From assembly GCA_937128235.1 (NCBI GenBank), contig CAKZMG010000043.1:1-34016 (forward strand): a stretch of 34,016 bases of DNA, read 5' to 3'. The notes under the pieces were generated by a model that saw nothing but the letters and a program-made list of their open reading frames with translations, was not told where the DNA came from and ran no database searches. Origin of the DNA: an uncultured Verrucomicrobiales bacterium (GTDB taxonomy: Bacteria > Verrucomicrobiota > Verrucomicrobiia > Verrucomicrobiales > Akkermansiaceae). Numbering within the stretch: position 1 is the stretch's first letter; every line of letters begins with the position of its first letter. The translations under genes were made by a program, and so were the position numbers. Positions 31,245-34,016 of this stretch are shown here, piece after piece.

Positions 31245-32900
31245 ATGAAATGCTTTTTTCTTCGCTCGTTTAAAATGCTCCTGCTTCTGTGCTTGCTGCC
31301 TGTGTTGTCTGCACATGCCCAGAAGAAATTTGACTATAAGTCAGTGATCGCGCCGCCTATCCGCGCGATGTCTGCGCCTCAGATGTGGGAGGGTGTGGGA
31401 AAAAATATTGGGTCACTGAATGTCCCTATTTCAACCAATGATGAACTGGTTCAGAAGCACGTAAGGCAAGGGTTCGCGCTGCTTCATGCGCAGTGGGATG
31501 TGGAGGCGTATCGGCATTTTGCAGCAGCTCTGAAACGCGAGCCAGACTGCCTGATGGCTTACTGCGGTGTGGTGATGAGCTTGCTGAATCCTAATCATGA
31601 ATGGAAGCAATACAGGGCACGTGCCATCAATAGAATGGTGAGCCTAGCTGAGCATAAATCTGGCGAAGGTGAGGATGCGGAGTTTGTATTTCCTACGAAT
31701 GAAAGAGACTACGCAGTGGCGATAGGGAATTTGGTAGTGAATGGATTAGATGCGGGTGCGGCTTCATTTAAGGCGTTGGCTGAGAAGTATCCTAATGATT
31801 TGCAGTTGCAGTTACTGGCACCGTTTTTTAATCGGGGTAAGTATGATGTCTTTGGTAGCTCGGATGCTAAACAAGACCGAGCGGTGAAGGCGGTGAAGGG
31901 TCTGTTAGATAAACATCCTAATAATCCGTTGGTGACTAATTTCTATTTGATGATGCAAATTGAGGCTCCCTATAATGCAGTGGATCAGAGCAAGGAAGTG
32001 CTTCCATATGCGATGGTGCTAGTGAATCAGAGTGGTGAAAATTATCCTGGCTGGCAGATGATGCTAGGCTACGCAGCGTGGAGAGCGGGGGAGATGCAGA
32101 TGGCACTGAATGCTTATACCAAGGCTGTTAAGCTCTACGAAAAATGGAAGAAGGAATCTAAGGCAGGTATCTCTGAGTGTGATGGATTGATCAGAGCGTA
32201 TTCATTTCTGACGCTGATTCATTATCAGATGGGCGATACTAAGAACTTGAACATAACACTGAAGAAACTAGCAATGGGAGCTAAAGCGCGTAAGGGATCT
32301 GCTGTGTATGCGGTGAACTCATGGAGCCATCAAATGATCCGCGTGAATATGTTTCTCGCGAATGGGGATAAGGCATCGATTACGAATGCGCTCAAGAGTT
32401 TACCTAAAATAGATAGTAAAAATAAGTCCAAGGAATTATTTAATCTAGTGATCAAAGGCTACCAAGCGTATGGGCTGACACGGAGCTATAAGTATAGTGG
32501 TAAATTTAAAAAATCCATCGAGATGTCACAGCTGCTCGGAAAGATACTCAGAGAGCTAAGTGATAAGCGTGGCAAGATCAGGAGCGAGCCATATTATGCA
32601 CAGTATCTGATTTTAGTAAAAGCGCTCAAGGCGTATCACGCAGAGTTATCTGCCGAGATAGTGGGTGATGTGGGTGCGTATAATTTCTTTCAAGAGGCCA
32701 TCGATCAGCAAATGGAAGCAACGAGATATTACCCGCCGAATATCCTGTATCCGATGGAGTATAAGTTAGCGAAATTTTACGAGAAAAAAGGCAACCTTAA
32801 GAAGGCGAGAGAGACTTATAAGAAGGCGATGCAACGGATGTCTAGTCATCCGCAGAGCAAGGCTGCCTATGAGAGGCTGATGAAATTGTTAGAGGGCTAA
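31245..32900 (+). CDS. Exported TPR-repeat protein
   Basis: From the ATG at 31245 the product is 551 aa with a signal peptide (MKCFFLRSFKMLLLLCLLPV...AHA). The ORF-track start at 31215 is a non-ATG codon ten residues earlier. Helical repeats follow: VRQGFALLHAQWDVEAYRHF (about 75-95) is a typical TPR pair, with further TPR-like units near 285-300 (GYAAWRAGEMQMALNAYTKA) and at the C-terminus (LAKFYEKKGNLKKARETYKK). It probably is a periplasmic scaffold. Nothing links it to a pathway. A native start codon of another gene follows within 20 nt. Confidence 0.75.
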   Translation: MKCFFLRSFKMLLLLCLLPVLSAHAQKKFDYKSVIAPPIRAMSAPQMWEGVGKNIGSLNVPISTNDELVQKHVRQGFALLHAQWDVEAYRHFAAALKREPDCLMAYCGVVMSLLNPNHEWKQYRARAINRMVSLAEHKSGEGEDAEFVFPTNERDYAVAIGNLVVNGLDAGAASFKALAEKYPNDLQLQLLAPFFNRGKYDVFGSSDAKQDRAVKAVKGLLDKHPNNPLVTNFYLMMQIEAPYNAVDQSKEVLPYAMVLVNQSGENYPGWQMMLGYAAWRAGEMQMALNAYTKAVKLYEKWKKESKAGISECDGLIRAYSFLTLIHYQMGDTKNLNITLKKLAMGAKARKGSAVYAVNSWSHQMIRVNMFLANGDKASITNALKSLPKIDSKNKSKELFNLVIKGYQAYGLTRSYKYSGKFKKSIEMSQLLGKILRELSDKRGKIRSEPYYAQYLILVKALKAYHAELSAEIVGDVGAYNFFQEAIDQQMEATRYYPPNILYPMEYKLAKFYEKKGNLKKARETYKKAMQRMSSHPQSKAAYERLMKLLEG

Positions 32901-32916
32901 TGTGCTGGAGGAAGAG

Positions 32917-33855
32917 ATGAATGATGAGTCAGCTAGTGGCGAAATAGTGGATGATTTTGTGGCTCCGAAATGTGGCGGATTTGTCGAAATTTTGTATCAA
33001 GCAGGTTTACCAAAGGACTGGTGTCAGGCAATTGTTTGTCAAAACGAGGCAGCAGAACAATTAGTTGTTGATTCTAGAGTAAATTATTTTTCATTTATTG
33101 GCTCGGCAAAAGTAGGTTGGTATTTGCGTTCCAAACTCTCAGCAGGAACACGCTGTGCCTTAGAACATGGAGGTTCTGCCCCTGTGATTGTGGAACCAGA
33201 CGCTGATATTGAAGAAATGCTACCAGCCCTTGCCAAAGGAGGATTTTATCATGCAGGGCAGGTTTGTGTTTCGGTGCAACGTGTGTTTGTTCATCAAAGT
33301 ATTTGTGAGGATGTTGCCAATCGTTTGGCTCAAATTGCAAAAAAATTAGTTGTTGGTAATCCAATGGACGAAAAAACAGAAATAGGTCCTTTGATTTTGC
33401 CAAGAGAAGTAGATAGAGTTGAAGAATGGGTTCATGAAGCCTTAGCCGCTGGAGCAATAGTATTGACTGGAGGAAAACGAATTTCGGATACTTGTTACGA
33501 ACCTACAGTTCTGTTAAACCCTCCTACAAACGTTCGTGTGTCAAATCAAGAGATTTTTGGTCCTGTGGTTTGTGTTTATGCTTATTCGGATAGAAGTGAA
33601 GCTATCAAAATTGCAAATAGTTTAGATGTCCATTTTCAAGCAGCCGTTTTTACCAAAAATATTGATATTGCCTTAGAATGTGTTAAAAAACTGAATGCAA
33701 CTGCTGTCATGGTCAATGATCATACTGCATTTCGAGTAGATTGGATGCCTTTTGGTGGGCGAGATAGTTCTGGAATTGGCATGGGAGGAATACAATATTC
33801 TATGCATGAAATGACAAGAGAAAAACTAATGGTTTTTAAAAGCAAAGTAATTTAA
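32917..33855 (+). CDS. Chimeric ORF: native N-terminus fused to a truncated aldehyde dehydrogenase
   Basis: The ATG at 32917 has a good GGAGGAAGAG box; its first ~20 codons (MNDESASGEIVDDFVAPKCG) have native codon use. From about 32975 the frame becomes an aldehyde dehydrogenase in AT-rich DNA: FVEILYQAGLPKDW, SFIGSAKVGWYL, LEHGGSAPVIV (general-base Glu), HAGQVCVSVQR (catalytic Cys) and EIFGPVVCVY, then a complete C-terminus. A full ALDH is about 450-500 aa, so roughly 150 N-terminal residues, including much of the NAD site, are missing. As it stands the protein is unlikely to be active. I read this as a join between two genomes (assembly or transfer), not a designed fusion. Confidence 0.75.
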   Translation: MNDESASGEIVDDFVAPKCGGFVEILYQAGLPKDWCQAIVCQNEAAEQLVVDSRVNYFSFIGSAKVGWYLRSKLSAGTRCALEHGGSAPVIVEPDADIEEMLPALAKGGFYHAGQVCVSVQRVFVHQSICEDVANRLAQIAKKLVVGNPMDEKTEIGPLILPREVDRVEEWVHEALAAGAIVLTGGKRISDTCYEPTVLLNPPTNVRVSNQEIFGPVVCVYAYSDRSEAIKIANSLDVHFQAAVFTKNIDIALECVKKLNATAVMVNDHTAFRVDWMPFGGRDSSGIGMGGIQYSMHEMTREKLMVFKSKVI

Positions 33856-33890
33856 ACTCTTTATACTAAAAAAAACAATAAGGAGTTTTA
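33854..33890 (+). terminator. Terminator-like hairpin after the aldehyde dehydrogenase
   Basis: AAACTCTTTAT (33854-33864) pairs with ATAAGGAGTTT (33878-33888), with one G-T wobble and a 13-nt loop, followed by TTA. It overlaps the stop codon and belongs to the AT-rich segment. Confidence 0.5.
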
Positions 33891-33959
33891 AACTTGTAAG
33901 TAATTGACTACCAATTAGTTAATTTATTTTTTTTTACTTTAAATTTAACAAAATAGAAA

Positions 33960-34016
33960 ATGAAAAATCACAAAATTTTATCTTTGATTCTACTTGCTTT
34001 TTTATTTTTGTTTGGT
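33960..34016 (+). CDS. N-terminus of an exported protein (cut by window edge)
   Basis: The ATG at 33960 opens a frame MKNHKILSLILLAFLFLFG that runs off the window, a clear signal peptide or membrane anchor. It is in the AT-rich, Bacteroidota-like segment, about 105 bp after the aldehyde dehydrogenase. It is too short for the ORF track and the family cannot be named. Confidence 0.55.
   Translation, partial: MKNHKILSLILLAFLFLFG

Overview
The window looks like a chromosomal segment of a marine- or soil-type Verrucomicrobiota (Verrucomicrobiales-like) bacterium. This rests on the gene families rather than on a marker phylogeny: a DUF1080 / beta-propeller / cytochrome c fusion protein, an SLA1-homology (SHD1) lipoprotein, a SASA-type esterase, paired xylose-isomerase-like TIM barrels, a PIN-PhoH protein and single-chain GlyRS, at moderate GC. 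No rRNA, tRNA, CRISPR array or intact transposase was seen.

Layout. 0-1.2 kb: start of a membrane protein, an orphan MqsA-like antitoxin with large palindromes over its 5' end, and a small zinc-ribbon protein. 1.3-4.0 kb (minus): operon moeA - 99-aa protein - YhiN-type flavoprotein. 4.1-4.7 kb: a ParE/RelE-type toxin-antitoxin (TA) pair. 4.8-9.5 kb: glyQS followed by sixA, with a second nearly identical sixA, a detached 3' end of glyQS, a third decayed sixA fragment and an AT-rich secreted protein in between. 9.7-14.2 kb: M20 peptidase, two membrane proteins, an entericidin-like lipoprotein with a clear terminator, and rlmI. 14.3-16.0 kb: accessory patch with a secreted FG-GAP-like protein, repeats and a second TA pair paralogous to the first. 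16.0-19.0 kb: SASA esterase and PIN-PhoH. 19.1-24.8 kb (plus): a sugar-catabolism operon of the DUF1080/heme fusion, two TIM-barrel isomerase-like enzymes and a decayed dihydroxyacetone-kinase (DhaL) tail. 24.9-28.7 kb: small membrane protein, ribE, a DUF1016 nuclease and an Na+/H+ antiporter-like protein. 28.8-32.9 kb: Trx-SHD1 lipoprotein, secreted protein, trpA and a TPR protein.

The last ~1 kb (from about 32.97 kb) is different DNA: strongly AT-rich, Bacteroidota-like, holding an aldehyde dehydrogenase without its N-terminus fused in frame to the first ~20 codons of a native gene. An assembly chimera is the simplest reading; recent transfer is the alternative.

The most interesting unexplained signal is a short repeated word, consensus TAGRGGTAAGTTTTY. 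Its core GGTAAGTTT occurs eight times on the two strands, in genes and between genes, and once as an inverted pair forming a bidirectional terminator. That is the behaviour of DNA-uptake sequences in Haemophilus and Neisseria. The second is the glyQS-3'/sixA duplication, in which sixA copies are almost identical while the glyQS ends differ mostly at silent sites.
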